From: Cryomorphaceae bacterium
GTDB lineage: Bacteria > Bacteroidota > Bacteroidia > Flavobacteriales_D > Crocinitomicaceae
DNA: 53,683 bases
Direction of reading: 5' to 3'
NCBI GenBank assembly: GCA_027483605.1
Contig: JAIXUE010000006.1
Coordinates: 1 to 53,683, forward strand
Within the stretch, counting starts at the first letter, position 1, and every line of letters starts with the position of its first letter. The notes under the pieces are model-generated. The model saw only the letters and a list, made by a program, of their open reading frames with translations, made no database searches and was not told the DNA's origin. The translations under genes were made by a program, and so were the position numbers. This document shows, one piece after another, positions 26,823-35,579 of this stretch.

Positions 26823-27668
26823 TTAATTGAAAAACAATTTGAGAGAGAGACCAAGCGTTTGACGCAATTCGGTGCGCTCGATAATATAATCTAAGAAGCC
26901 ATGTTCAAGTAGGAATTCGCTCGTCTGAAAACCTTCTGGCAAGTCTCGACCAATGGTTTCCTTAACCACACGAGGCCCGGCAAAACCGATCAGTGCACCT
27001 GGCTCCGCAATGTTGATGTCGCCCAACATGGCAAAAGAAGCAGTAACGCCACCGGTGGTTGGGTCCGTGAGGTAAGATATATAAGGAAGCTTGGCCGCTG
27101 CTAACTGTCCGAGTTTGCCCGAAACTTTTGCCATTTGCATCAAAGAAAAACCAGCTTCCATCATGCGTGCTCCACCAGACTTTGAAATGATCATGAAGGC
27201 TGCTTTTTCGGCAATGGCTACGTCGATTGCTCTGGCAATTTTCTCTCCCATGACAGAACCCATAGAGCCTCCGATGAAATTGAAATCCATGGCGGCAATC
27301 ACCAAACGCTGCCCCTCGAGCTCGCCTTTAGCCGTGCGAATGGCATCTTTAAGACCTGTCGCTTTTTGGGTGGCAGAAACGCGGTCGGTATATTTTTTAG
27401 TATCCGTAAAGCCTAAAGGATCGCCAGATTGTAAATTGGCATCCAGCTCTTCAAATTTCTGATCATCGAAAATAAGTTCAAAATATTCTGCAGCACCGAT
27501 GCGCTCGTGGTGCGAACAGCGCTCGCAAACATAGTTGTTGCGCATGAGGTCATCACTGGTGTAGAGCGTTTTACAATTAGAACAACGCACCCACAAGCCT
27601 TCTGGCACTTCCATTTTGTCGCTAGTGGAAGTGGTGATGCCTTCTTTATTTCTTTTAAACCATGACAT
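26823..27668 (-). CDS. accD: Acetyl-CoA carboxylase carboxyltransferase subunit beta
   Basis: Protein of 281 residues that, with AccA, transfers the carboxyl group from biotin to acetyl-CoA to give malonyl-CoA in fatty-acid synthesis. The N-terminal zinc ribbon is visible as CSNCKTLY ... CERCSHH (four cysteines, residues 29-51). The crotonase-type core has [35 protein letters not shown] and [16 protein letters not shown], and the C-terminal half has [20 protein letters not shown]. Length and motifs are standard. It starts 4 bases after fbaA and is probably co-transcribed with it from the promoter upstream of fbaA. Confidence 0.97.
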   Translation of the reverse strand: MSWFKRNKEGITTSTSDKMEVPEGLWVRCSNCKTLYTSDDLMRNNYVCERCSHHERIGAAEYFELIFDDQKFEELDANLQSGDPLGFTDTKKYTDRVSATQKATGLKDAIRTAKGELEGQRLVIAAMDFNFIGGSMGSVMGEKIARAIDVAIAEKAAFMIISKSGGARMMEAGFSLMQMAKVSGKLGQLAAAKLPYISYLTDPTTGGVTASFAMLGDINIAEPGALIGFAGPRVVKETIGRDLPEGFQTSEFLLEHGFLDYIIERTELRQTLGLSLKLFFN

Positions 27669-27672
27669 AATT

Positions 27673-28734
27673 TCAATTCAATGTATTGATGTTGTTTAAG
27701 TCCGCAAAAGACTGCTCTAGGCGTTGAACGAAAGTTAATTCGCCTTCGCGCAACCATTTGCGAGGATCGTAGTATTTTTTATTTGGTTCATCGGCACCAT
27801 TTGGATTGCCAATTTGAGTACGAAGGTAAGCCAAATTGCTTTCAATGTATGCGCGCACACCTTCTGTGAAGGCAAATTGCATATCGGTATCGATGTTCAT
27901 CTTGACAACTCCATAACCAATAGCTTCTCGGATCTCTTCTAAGCTTGAGCCCGAACCTCCATGAAAAACGAAGTCAACAGGATTGGGTTGTGTGTTGTAT
28001 TTTTCTTGGATAAATGCTTGTGAATTCTTCAAGATAACAGGGGTCAGCTGAACATTTCCCGGTTTATAGACGCCGTGCACGTTTCCAAATGAAGCGGCAA
28101 TGGTAAAGCGCGGCGAAATCTGCAACAGGGCTTCGTAAGCCGCGGCTACTTCTTCAGGTTGGGTATATAACTTTGCGTTGTCTACGTCGGTGTTGTCTAC
28201 ACCGTCTTCTTCACCCCCTGTAATGCCCAATTCGATTTCGAGTGTCATGCCCATTTTGGACATGCGGCGCAAGTAGTTTTGACAAATTTCGAGGTTCTCG
28301 GCAAGTGGCTCCTCACTGAGGTCAATCATGTGAGAACTGTATAAAGGCTTGCCTGTTTCTGCGTAAAATGCCTCGCCCGCGTCTAGCAAAGCGTCTATCC
28401 AGGGCAGGAGTTTTTTGGCACAGTGGTCGGTGTGTAGTATAACCGTAGCGCCGTAGGCTTCGGCTAATGCATGTACGTGGCGTGCTCCGGCAATTGAGCC
28501 CAAAATGGCTGCTTTTTCTTGTGCATTAGATAAGCCCTTGCCAGCAAAAAACTGACCTCCTCCATTGGAGAATTGAATGATAACGGGTGCATTGAGTTTG
28601 GCTGCGGTTTCCATGACTGCATTGACTGTACTGCTGCTCGTGACATTCACTGCAGGCAAGGCGAAACCTTTTTCTTTGGCAAGCTGAAATATAGCTTGTA
28701 CTTGATCGCCTGTGGCGACTCCGGGCTTGATCAT
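27673..28734 (-). CDS. fbaA: Class II fructose-bisphosphate aldolase
   Basis: Zinc-dependent aldolase of 353 residues acting in glycolysis and gluconeogenesis. It has AFGLPAVNV-type strand [20 protein letters not shown], the [13 protein letters not shown] motif with the catalytic Asp and a zinc His, the second region [31 protein letters not shown] with another zinc His, and [13 protein letters not shown] for phosphate binding. The length fits the FbaA (class IIA) type. A TAATTTTG element lies at 28766-28773. accD follows with a 4-base gap, linking central carbon flow with fatty-acid synthesis on one message. Confidence 0.96.
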   Translation of the reverse strand: MIKPGVATGDQVQAIFQLAKEKGFALPAVNVTSSSTVNAVMETAAKLNAPVIIQFSNGGGQFFAGKGLSNAQEKAAILGSIAGARHVHALAEAYGATVILHTDHCAKKLLPWIDALLDAGEAFYAETGKPLYSSHMIDLSEEPLAENLEICQNYLRRMSKMGMTLEIELGITGGEEDGVDNTDVDNAKLYTQPEEVAAAYEALLQISPRFTIAASFGNVHGVYKPGNVQLTPVILKNSQAFIQEKYNTQPNPVDFVFHGGSGSSLEEIREAIGYGVVKMNIDTDMQFAFTEGVRAYIESNLAYLRTQIGNPNGADEPNKKYYDPRKWLREGELTFVQRLEQSFADLNNINTLN

Positions 28735-28765
28735 TATAGTATGCTTTTGTTGTTGATTGATATTG

Positions 28766-28773
28766 CAAAATTA
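28766..28773 (-). promoter_or_regulatory. -7 element TAATTTTG for fbaA-accD
   Basis: Perfect TAnnTTTG on the minus strand, about 31 bases before the fbaA ATG. No good TTTG is seen 19-21 bases upstream. Confidence 0.5.
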
Positions 28774-28814
28774 GAAATTATCTGCGATATAATATTTGGA
28801 GGTTTTTTACGTTA

Positions 28815-28985
28815 ATGATGCAAACATTTAAACAGCCTATGATTAAAAACACTTACTCAGCACAACCTACTCCAAGCACCTCACTTCTACCAGACCCTCG
28901 CATTCTTCAGTTTCTAAAAATGTACAGCCAGTCGCTAGAAGTCATCAAAGGAAAGACTGCTTCGGTTTTAGTAGGAAAAAATTAA
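28815..28985 (+). CDS. Small protein of 56 residues, unknown function
   Basis: Short gene starting ATGATG at 28815 and ending TAA at 28983-28985; a third ATG at 28839 would give 48 residues. The product is basic and ends in a compact part, ILQFLKMYSQSLEVIKGKT, after a Pro/Ser/Thr-rich stretch (SAQPTPSTSLLPDP). No signal peptide or TM segment. A strong hairpin terminator begins two bases after the stop, and the gene lies alone in a gap between fbaA (divergent) and a convergent DUF1801 gene, which argues it is really transcribed and translated. From memory it resembles short, often unannotated Bacteroidota proteins with an F(S)KSLEV-like core, but I cannot confirm this. Confidence 0.7.
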   Translation: MMQTFKQPMIKNTYSAQPTPSTSLLPDPRILQFLKMYSQSLEVIKGKTASVLVGKN

Positions 28986-28987
28986 TC

Positions 28988-29009
28988 AGCGCCTTCGGGC
29001 GCTTTTTTT
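28988..29009 (+). terminator. Rho-independent terminator with TTCG tetraloop
   Basis: AGCGCC-TTCG-GGCGCT stem-loop (28988-29003) followed by seven T, directly after the small 56-codon gene. Confidence 0.92.
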
Positions 29010-29355
29010 ATGCCTTTCGGTTCAGTAAATAGGTGAGGATTTCTAAAATGAGCTCAAATGGCAATGCTTGTTTGATTGGGAATTGCACGGCTCCTTTTGA
29101 ATAATTATAACCACGGGCTTCAAACTCATTTGCAAAATGAGCAATGGCTGTAGCTCCCGGATACAAGCCTAAATGCTTGGAATAACCGGCATAATGAATG
29201 AAATTTTTGCCGTGTAATTGAAAAGTAGGAATTCCATAACCCATCTTTTGGGTCAAATTTGGAACTTTTGAATCGATAAAAAAGTGAAGTTCTTTCAGCT
29301 GCGCTTGCGCATGCTCAGGAAAACGTGCAATATGTGCTGCAATATCAGGATGCAT
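29008..29355 (-). CDS. DUF1801 (YdhG-like) family protein
   Basis: Cytoplasmic protein of 115 residues. It has the DUF1801 pattern: a helical start (HPDIAAHIARFPEHAQAQLK), KVPNLTQKMGYGIPTFQLHG, FIHYAGYSKHLGLYPGA and KGAVQFPIKQALPFELI. Relatives are called YdhG or iron-chaperone like, but the role is not settled. I chose the ATG at 29355, which shares one base with the stop of the upstream SRPBCC gene (TAATG), rather than a start upstream at 29400 inside that gene. The two form a small operon; proteins of these two families are often neighbours. Confidence 0.85.
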   Translation of the reverse strand: MHPDIAAHIARFPEHAQAQLKELHFFIDSKVPNLTQKMGYGIPTFQLHGKNFIHYAGYSKHLGLYPGATAIAHFANEFEARGYNYSKGAVQFPIKQALPFELILEILTYLLNRKA

Positions 29356-29771
29356 TATTGTTCGCAATAACTTTTGAACTGGTTGAGTATGGCCTGCCAA
29401 CCACCCTGTTGCATGTCGAGTGGGTTTTCTTGTTCAGGTTCAAAGCGCTGGACTACGGTAGTCTGATTGCCTTCAACATTAAAATTGACAATTACATTGC
29501 GGCCGTCCTCTAAAACGGAAAGGATTTGTTTGTGCTCTTCGATTGCCGAGAAGGTTGCATTTAAATCAAAGCCCATACTGCCATCTTTGGCCTCCATGCG
29601 GTAATTAGACCCGCCGCCTACCCGAAAATCGACTTCGGCTTTTGGGCAGCACCAAGACTCGTGGGCAAAGTTCCAATTCACGACATGTACTGCTTGGGTC
29701 CATTTATCCCAAACTTGGCCTAGCGGTGCCTCAATAACAGCCCTGACCTCTAAGAATTCTTGATTTGACAT
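29355..29771 (-). CDS. SRPBCC/AHSA1-like domain protein
   Basis: Protein of 138 residues with the START/Bet v 1-like (SRPBCC) fold: an initial strand VRAVIEAPLGQVWDKWTQAV, then WNFAHESWCCPKAEVDFRVGG, and the C-terminal helix GGWQAILNQFKSYCEQ. This is the AHSA1 branch (activator of Hsp90 ATPase homologue 1-like), whose bacterial members bind hydrophobic ligands or have no known role. A perfect TAAATTTG lies at 29776-29783, four bases upstream of the ATG, so the message may start at or next to the start codon. It is divergent from uvrB and coupled to the following DUF1801 gene. Confidence 0.88.
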   Translation of the reverse strand: MSNQEFLEVRAVIEAPLGQVWDKWTQAVHVVNWNFAHESWCCPKAEVDFRVGGGSNYRMEAKDGSMGFDLNATFSAIEEHKQILSVLEDGRNVIVNFNVEGNQTTVVQRFEPEQENPLDMQQGGWQAILNQFKSYCEQ

Positions 29772-29775
29772 GTGA

Positions 29776-29783
29776 CAAATTTA
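29776..29783 (-). promoter_or_regulatory. -7 element TAAATTTG next to the SRPBCC start codon
   Basis: Perfect TAnnTTTG on the minus strand, four bases (TCAC) from the ATG. It lies in a 47-base divergent spacer that also holds TAACTTTA (29807-29814) for uvrB. Confidence 0.5.
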
Positions 29784-29818
29784 GTCATTGTCACTCATTT
29801 AATTGGTAACTTTAGGCC

Positions 29819-31846
29819 ATGCAATTTGAGCTTGTATCGGACTACCAACCCACCGGAGACCAACCAGAGGCAATCCGCCAATTGGTCAGCGGGCTCAACA
29901 ACGGCATCCATCAGCAAACCTTACTCGGCGTCACAGGCAGCGGAAAAACCTTTACGGTGGCCAATGTCATTGCCCAAGTACAGCGCCCCACACTCATTCT
30001 TTCTCACAACAAGACACTCGCCGCACAACTCTATGGCGAGTTCAAGCAGTTTTTTCCGAACAACGCAGTCGAATACTTTGTGTCGTACTACGACTACTAT
30101 CAACCCGAGGCGTATATACCATCGACCGGAACCTTCATCGAAAAAGACCTACAAATCAACGACGAAATCGAAAAACTACGGCTGGCCGCTACCTCTGCTC
30201 TTTTGTCGGGGCGACGCGATGTGATTGTGGTGGCCTCGGTAAGTTGTATTTATGGTATCGGCAACCCCACAGAATTCAAGAATAGCATTTTACACTTGAA
30301 AAAGGGCGATATTGTGGTTCGGAATCAATTTTTGTTTCGCCTTGTTGAAAACCTTTACCAACGGTCGGGCACTGATTTTCAGCGCGGCCAATTCAGGGTT
30401 TCTGGCGACACCGTAGACATCTACTTAGCTTATGCCGACTACGCCCTGCGCATTGGCTTCTGGGGCGACGAAATTGAAACAATCTCAGCCATCGACCCAG
30501 AGAGTGGCAAAACACTAGAGAAATACGAGCAAATTGATATTTTTCCGGCCAATTTATTTGTCTCTAGCCCAGATAACACACGCCAAGCCATTACCCAAAT
30601 CCAAGACGACCTCGTTTTGCAAGTGGCAGCCTTCAAAGAAGAAGGTAAACTCGAAGAAGCCAAGCGCTTGGAAGAACGCGTCAATTACGACCTAGAAATG
30701 ATCCGTGAGCTGGGTTATTGTTCAGGTATTGAAAACTACTCACGTTATTTTGACCGCCGAGAGCCTGGCGAACGTCCTTTCTGTTTACTTGACTATTTTC
30801 CCGAAGATTTCCTGATGGTCATCGACGAAAGCCACGTCACGCTGCCACAAGTGCGCGGCATGTATGGCGGCGACCGCTCGCGCAAAATCAACCTCATCGA
30901 CTACGGCTTTCGTTTACAGGCTGCCATTGACAACCGCCCGCTCAAATTTGATGAATTTGAAGGCTTCCTCTCGAATGTCATCTATGTTTCGGCCACACCA
31001 GCCGACTACGAAATGTTGCAATCAGATGGTGTGGTGGTAGAACAGCTCATTCGGCCTACTGGCTTACTCGATCCGCTTATAGAAGTCCACCCTTCCAAAA
31101 ACCAAATCGATCACCTCATTGAGCACATTCAAGAAAGGAGAACCAAAGACGAACGCGTTTTGGTGACCACGCTTACCAAAAGAATGGCAGAAGAATTGCA
31201 AAAATACCTAGACCGCTTAGGCATCCCTTGTAGGTATATCCACTCCGAAATCGATACCATTGAGCGCGTCGAAATTTTAAGGCAATTGCGCCTCGGCGAT
31301 TTTGATGTCTTGATCGGTGTGAATTTATTGCGCGAGGGGCTTGACCTCCCCGAAGTATCGCTCGTTGCTATTTTAGACGCGGACAAAGAGGGCTTCTTGC
31401 GCAATGAGCGCTCTTTAGTGCAAACTGTTGGTCGTGCTGCCCGTAACGTAAATGGAAAAGTACTCATGTACGCCGATAAAATCACAGACTCCATGCAGCG
31501 CACTATTGAAGAAACAGCGCGCAGGAGGCTCACCCAAGAAGCCTACAACTTGGCGCACAACCAAGTGCCAACGGCACTGCAGAAATCCAAAGATAAGATC
31601 ATCGAAGCCACTACTGTAGCCGACGGCGATCAAAACACCAGACAAATCAAGTCTTTACAAGCAGAAAAAGAAAAGAAAGTTTACATCCAACAGGATACTC
31701 ATTTTGAAAATCCTGAAGAGCGGGCCAAAGAATTAAAAACCCTCAAAAAAGAAATGGAAAGCGCCGCCAAAGCACTTGATTTCATTGAGGCAGCACGCAT
31801 CCGAGACCTCATCAAAGCAATCGAAAACGCGAATCTAAATCAATAA
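29819..31846 (+). CDS. uvrB: Excinuclease ABC subunit B
   Basis: Helicase-like damage-loading subunit of nucleotide-excision repair, 675 residues. Walker A is GVTGSGKT (residues 38-45). The beta-hairpin area that clamps damaged DNA is YYDYYQPEAYIPSTGTFIEK. The DEAD-box-like motif is VIDESH, with helicase motifs VSATPADYE, VLVTTLTKRMAEEL and GVNLLREGLDLPEVSLVAIL and QTVGRAARN. The C-terminal UVR motif that binds UvrC is present (KEMESAAKALDFIEAARIRD). Length and motifs are standard. TAACTTTA at 29807-29814 (7 of 8 matches to the -7 consensus) is only four bases from the ATG. Confidence 0.98.
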   Translation: MQFELVSDYQPTGDQPEAIRQLVSGLNNGIHQQTLLGVTGSGKTFTVANVIAQVQRPTLILSHNKTLAAQLYGEFKQFFPNNAVEYFVSYYDYYQPEAYIPSTGTFIEKDLQINDEIEKLRLAATSALLSGRRDVIVVASVSCIYGIGNPTEFKNSILHLKKGDIVVRNQFLFRLVENLYQRSGTDFQRGQFRVSGDTVDIYLAYADYALRIGFWGDEIETISAIDPESGKTLEKYEQIDIFPANLFVSSPDNTRQAITQIQDDLVLQVAAFKEEGKLEEAKRLEERVNYDLEMIRELGYCSGIENYSRYFDRREPGERPFCLLDYFPEDFLMVIDESHVTLPQVRGMYGGDRSRKINLIDYGFRLQAAIDNRPLKFDEFEGFLSNVIYVSATPADYEMLQSDGVVVEQLIRPTGLLDPLIEVHPSKNQIDHLIEHIQERRTKDERVLVTTLTKRMAEELQKYLDRLGIPCRYIHSEIDTIERVEILRQLRLGDFDVLIGVNLLREGLDLPEVSLVAILDADKEGFLRNERSLVQTVGRAARNVNGKVLMYADKITDSMQRTIEETARRRLTQEAYNLAHNQVPTALQKSKDKIIEATTVADGDQNTRQIKSLQAEKEKKVYIQQDTHFENPEERAKELKTLKKEMESAAKALDFIEAARIRDLIKAIENANLNQ

Positions 31847-31858
31847 ATTCTATCTTTT

Positions 31859-32152
31859 ATGACAGCAAATACTCCCTCCAAAGCGCTCCAACAATTTAGG
31901 GTCATGGCCATTGCCGAAGGTTTTTCATGGCTGGGCTTACTCGTTACTATGTACCTCAAGTATGGTCAGGAGATGCCCGAACCCAACAAATGGGTGGGTT
32001 ATATCCATGGTTTTTTATTCCTTATTTATTGTTTTTACATCGCCTATTTCCTTTTGATTGAAAAATGGCAACTGGCCAAGTGTTTGGTCTTGTTTGTCAC
32101 GGCTTTCTTGCCTTTTGGTACTTTTTGGGCCGAAAGAAAGTACTTGAGATAG
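31859..32152 (+). CDS. DUF3817 family small membrane protein
   Basis: Protein of 97 residues with three hydrophobic segments (about 14-33, 46-66 and 74-90). It fits DUF3817, small integral-membrane proteins of unknown function: an amphipathic start with FRVMAIAEGFSWLGLLVTMY, a central HGFLFLIYCFYIAYFLL and a C-terminal LPFGTFWAERKYL. It lies 12 bases after uvrB and may be read from the same message. No other clue to its role. Confidence 0.85.
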   Translation: MTANTPSKALQQFRVMAIAEGFSWLGLLVTMYLKYGQEMPEPNKWVGYIHGFLFLIYCFYIAYFLLIEKWQLAKCLVLFVTAFLPFGTFWAERKYLR

Positions 32153-32265
32153 TCAAATAGTAATGTAGAAATTAGGGGAAATAGGTTCTCCCTAAACATT
32201 TGACAATTTAGAACAGGTGGCGTTTCGCAAATCGTTATATTCGAAGAAACTAACGCTACTCTACC

Positions 32266-32805
32266 ATGAAAATAATCAAAAGATTATTGTTTTGGGCTAT
32301 TTTTCTGACGAGCCTTGCCCTGCTGGTTGCCTTGTTTTTGCCCACGCAATACCGCGTTGTGCGCAGCGCCATGATCACGCAACCCTCCGACACCGTATTT
32401 GAATACGTCAAACTGCTCAAAAATCAAGAAAATTATGGTGTTTGGTGGAAAGCCGACCCGAAGATGCAGAAAACCTATTCTGGTACAGATGGCGAGGTTG
32501 GTTTCATCAGTGCTTGGAAAAGTAAAGATGCGCAAGTAGGCACTGGCCAACAAAAAATTGTTGCCATTGAAGCCGGCAAGAGAATTGATTTAGAATTGAT
32601 TTTCAAAGAACCCTTTGAAAGCGCCAATGATTCATACATCGCAACAACTCCCCTCGATACACTGAACACACGTGTTACCTGGAGTATCAATGGCGAGATG
32701 CCATACCCCATGAACCTGATGGGCTTATTCATCAATATGGAAGAAACGCTAGGTCAGGACCTCGAAAAAGGACTAAAAAACTTAAAGGGGCTGCTCGAAA
32801 AATAA
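32266..32805 (+). CDS. Membrane-anchored SRPBCC (polyketide cyclase-like) protein
   Basis: Protein of 179 residues. A hydrophobic segment at residues 5-26 (RLLFWAIFLTSLALLVALFL) is followed by a SRPBCC domain (YRVVRSAMITQPSDTVFEYV, then NYGVWWKADPKMQKTYSGTD, VGFISAWKSK and GQDLEKGLKNLKGLLEK at the end). Proteins of this build are common in Bacteroidota as SRPBCC or polyketide-cyclase family members without a known ligand. The N-terminal anchor puts the domain on the periplasmic side. It lies 30 bases upstream of fabI, though fabI has its own promoter element. Confidence 0.85.
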   Translation: MKIIKRLLFWAIFLTSLALLVALFLPTQYRVVRSAMITQPSDTVFEYVKLLKNQENYGVWWKADPKMQKTYSGTDGEVGFISAWKSKDAQVGTGQQKIVAIEAGKRIDLELIFKEPFESANDSYIATTPLDTLNTRVTWSINGEMPYPMNLMGLFINMEETLGQDLEKGLKNLKGLLEK

Positions 32806-32811
32806 AGTTGT

Positions 32812-32819
32812 TAACTTTG
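32812..32819 (+). promoter_or_regulatory. -7 element TAACTTTG for fabI
   Basis: Perfect TAnnTTTG, 16 bases before the fabI ATG at 32836 and just after the stop of the upstream SRPBCC gene. Confidence 0.6.
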
Positions 32820-32835
32820 TTTAAAATTGAAGCAC

Positions 32836-33651
32836 ATGTCAAATCATTTACTCAAAGGAAAAAGAGGCATCATCTTTGGTGCATTGAACAATCAAAGTAT
32901 CGCATGGAAAGTAGCAGAGCGTGCCCATGAAGAAGGCGCAACGTTTGTACTTACCAACGCACCTATCGCCATGCGCATGGGTGAAATCAACGAATTAGCA
33001 GCCAAAACTGGTAGCCAAGTGATTGCTGCCGACGCGACCAAAATCGAAGACCTCGAGAATTTAGTGACCCAAGCCCAAGAGATTTTAGGTGGCAAAATTG
33101 ATTTTGTTTTGCACTCGATCGGCATGTCTCCAAACGTGCGCAAAGGAAAGCACTACACCGAAAACGACTACAACTACTACGGCCAAACAATGGATGTTTC
33201 AGCCATGTCTTTGCACAAAACCCTCGCTACACTCTATAAGCACGACGCCATGAACGAATGGGGCTCAGTAGTTGCACTTTCTTACATTGCCGCACAACGC
33301 ATCTTCCCTGACTACAACGACATGGCAGACGCCAAGTCTTTGTTAGAGTCTATTGCACGCTCTTTTGGTTACCACTACGGGATCAAAAAGAAAGTGCGCG
33401 TCAATACCATATCACAGTCACCAACCGTTACCACTGCAGGGCAAGGAATTAAAGGCTTCACGGAGTTCATTAACTTCTCTGAGCAAATGTCTCCACTTGG
33501 CAACGCCAGCGCAATAGCTTGTGCAGACTACTGCATCAGCATGTTCTCAGACCTCACCAAATATGTCACTATGCAGAACCTCTTCCACGACGGAGGTTTC
33601 TCTAACACAGGCGTGACCCAACAAGTCATTGAACGCTTCGGCGATCAGTAA
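32836..33651 (+). CDS. fabI: Enoyl-[acyl-carrier-protein] reductase (NADH), FabI
   Basis: Short-chain dehydrogenase-type enzyme of 271 residues that makes the last reduction in each round of fatty-acid elongation. The nucleotide-binding start is KRGIIFGALNNQSIAWKVAE (FabI uses a G-A-x5-I-A pattern rather than TGxxxGxG). The catalytic motif Y-x6-K is seen as YNDMADAK, preceded by VALSYIAAQRIFPD. The substrate-loop region after KVRVNTISQSPTVTTA and the FLFHDGG-type end (NLFHDGGFSNTG) are present. The ATG at 32836 fits the family start; the frame is open a few codons further to a TTG. A terminator follows directly. Confidence 0.96.
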   Translation: MSNHLLKGKRGIIFGALNNQSIAWKVAERAHEEGATFVLTNAPIAMRMGEINELAAKTGSQVIAADATKIEDLENLVTQAQEILGGKIDFVLHSIGMSPNVRKGKHYTENDYNYYGQTMDVSAMSLHKTLATLYKHDAMNEWGSVVALSYIAAQRIFPDYNDMADAKSLLESIARSFGYHYGIKKKVRVNTISQSPTVTTAGQGIKGFTEFINFSEQMSPLGNASAIACADYCISMFSDLTKYVTMQNLFHDGGFSNTGVTQQVIERFGDQ

Positions 33652-33673
33652 CTTTAAAGAAATTTGAAATGAA

Positions 33674-33700
33674 AAGGCCGCTCAATGAGCGGCCTTTTTT
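33674..33700 (+). terminator. Rho-independent terminator of fabI
   Basis: Stem GGCCGCTC (33676-33683), loop AAT, stem GAGCGGCC (33687-33694), then six T. It begins 23 bases after the fabI stop. Confidence 0.92.
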
Positions 33701-33754
33701 GTTTCACTCCCCCCCTCCTCTGCATTTTTTTCGTAATATCGGTGTACACAAGTT

Positions 33755-34330
33755 TTGCGCAATCCGATTTATTTGAAACTCTCCAAAGAAGACATACAAC
33801 GCATCCAGCAACAAGACGAGCGCTTTTTATTGAAGCTCTATAATGATTCATTCCCACTACTGATGTCTGTAGCGGTGCGTTACAAAAACAACCGCGAAGA
33901 ACAACTCACAGCCGTCAATAATTCATTTTTAAAGATGCTGCGCTACATCGATCAATTCAAGCTGAACAGCTCCTTTGAAGCCTGGATATTACGGATTTTG
34001 CGCAACGAACTCATTGATGAATTCCGTCGCAACAACAAACAATCTAGTTTAAAATTTACTGAGCTCAAGCACGATATCGCGACTGAACAATTCAATTTTG
34101 AACTTTTAGAAAATGCCCAACCAACTCAACTCCTACAATTTTTAAACGAACTCCCTCCTGCCTCCAAAATAGTATTCAACCTCTATGCAATGGACGACTT
34201 CAGCATCAAGCAAATCAGCGAAGCACTTGACATCACTATTGAAACGGTGAAGTGGCATTTGAAAACGTCGCGCAAGACCTTACGTGCCCGCATCTCAAAC
34301 CTGAAATTACAAGATCATGAAAACGAGTAA
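33755..34330 (+). CDS. RNA polymerase sigma-70 family (ECF-like) factor
   Basis: Protein of about 191 residues. Region 2 is helical with FLKMLRYIDQFKLNSSFEAW and ILRILRNELIDEFRRNNK, where the -10 promoter is melted. Region 4 is a helix-turn-helix: FNLYAMDDFSIKQISEALDI and TIETVKWHLKTSRKTLRARI. Both regions joined by a short linker are typical for ECF factors. No ATG is available near the start: the frame opens at 33737, and TTG at 33755 or 33773 are the candidates, so the start is uncertain. The 3' end overlaps the next gene by 14 bases, a coupling common for sigma/anti-sigma pairs. Confidence 0.88.
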   Translation: MRNPIYLKLSKEDIQRIQQQDERFLLKLYNDSFPLLMSVAVRYKNNREEQLTAVNNSFLKMLRYIDQFKLNSSFEAWILRILRNELIDEFRRNNKQSSLKFTELKHDIATEQFNFELLENAQPTQLLQFLNELPPASKIVFNLYAMDDFSIKQISEALDITIETVKWHLKTSRKTLRARISNLKLQDHENE

Positions 34331-35579
34331 GAAGCAGTTCGACGACCTCTTCAAACAAAAGCTAAGCACGATAAAGTTCGAGCCAAACGCTGCTGCACAA
34401 GAAGCTTTGTTGAAACAAATTAAAAAGAACAAAACCAAGCTCGTCAAAAAAACATGGGGCAAACTAAGTTTTGTACTCCTGATGGTAAGTACCTTTGTAA
34501 TGCTCCAGCAAAAGGTGCAGTACGGAAGCAATCCGAACTTATTTCAATCCCAAGCCAGCGTTCCATTGTTGGCTGTGTTTCCAACTTTTGAATGGGGTAA
34601 GCTCAATGAAACAAAAGCAGCATTAGAAGTGACCACGCCACAAAATCCGATTCTTTCGGTCGTGGCCAACCTGCAAGCAAATGAGCAGGCAAAGCAACCT
34701 GAAATTTGGGATCCACTCAAGATAGAAAAACACAATGCCAGAAAATTATTACAACCACGCACCGAGCTGTTAGCGCCACCAATTACCGATTTTTTTGAAT
34801 TTGAAGGGCAACCGCTTTTCGAAAGCAAAGCTTCTTCGAACCAAACCCTGCTCTGTGGACAAAACCAAGCGCAAACCAAGCTGATCATTGCGCAATCGAA
34901 AATTGCCAAATTCGCTACAGATAGCATCGTAAGGAATCAAGAAAATGGTATCTGCAGGCCTTCAGGCTTTGATGAGAATGCGATTATACAGTACGCTATA
35001 TATGACAAGCGGAGTTTATTCAGAAGGTTTCAAGCAGAAAACATCCATTGGGGACTAGTTAGAACGACCAAAATTGCCAAACCTGTCAAGGAAGTACAAG
35101 AAACAAAACCAACAACTAAAGCAGAAAAAACACGCACAAACAAAACTACTCGATACGCAAGTAGTTTATATGATCCGCATATTCACCTACACAGCACGAG
35201 GCAATACATTGAGCCGGAATATGAGGAGTACAACTATAACATCAAAAATGACAGCATCATTTTCATTAGTGACCGCGTCAATTTTGTGGTGGTAATGGAG
35301 CCCAACGGAACCATTTTATCCAAAGCACAAATCGAAATCACGGAGCCTTTTGTCTATTATTTAGGTGAAAAAAGAGCTCTTTTCGATGCAGTAACGGGAA
35401 AAGTATACATCTGCGTCGCTACCTTATACCATTTCAATTTCTACGAATTAGAACCTGCAAATGGCAAGACAAACTTTGTAATGCAACTCAATGATGTCTG
35501 GCCTGATCCTCATTTTCAAATTGAAAACGGCAAGTTAAGCTACGTCAAAAACAATATCGGCCATCAACAAATGCTTTAA
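34317..35579 (+). CDS. One-TM protein coupled to the sigma factor, possible anti-sigma factor
   Basis: Protein of 420 residues. The N-terminal 45 residues are basic and cytoplasmic (KKQFDDLFKQKLSTIKFEPN). One hydrophobic helix at about 48-64 is followed by a long exported part. A linker of about 260-280 is rich in K and T (ETKPTTKAEKTRTNKTTRYA). The C-terminal 130 residues look like a folded beta domain (SIIFISDRVNFVVVMEPNGT). The layout of a short cytoplasmic part, one TM and a periplasmic sensor, and the 14-base overlap with the sigma gene, fit an anti-sigma factor, but no anti-sigma motif was recognised. It converges on the BNR-repeat gene with a 4-base overlap (TTAA). Confidence 0.65.
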   Translation: MKTSKKQFDDLFKQKLSTIKFEPNAAAQEALLKQIKKNKTKLVKKTWGKLSFVLLMVSTFVMLQQKVQYGSNPNLFQSQASVPLLAVFPTFEWGKLNETKAALEVTTPQNPILSVVANLQANEQAKQPEIWDPLKIEKHNARKLLQPRTELLAPPITDFFEFEGQPLFESKASSNQTLLCGQNQAQTKLIIAQSKIAKFATDSIVRNQENGICRPSGFDENAIIQYAIYDKRSLFRRFQAENIHWGLVRTTKIAKPVKEVQETKPTTKAEKTRTNKTTRYASSLYDPHIHLHSTRQYIEPEYEEYNYNIKNDSIIFISDRVNFVVVMEPNGTILSKAQIEITEPFVYYLGEKRALFDAVTGKVYICVATLYHFNFYELEPANGKTNFVMQLNDVWPDPHFQIENGKLSYVKNNIGHQQML

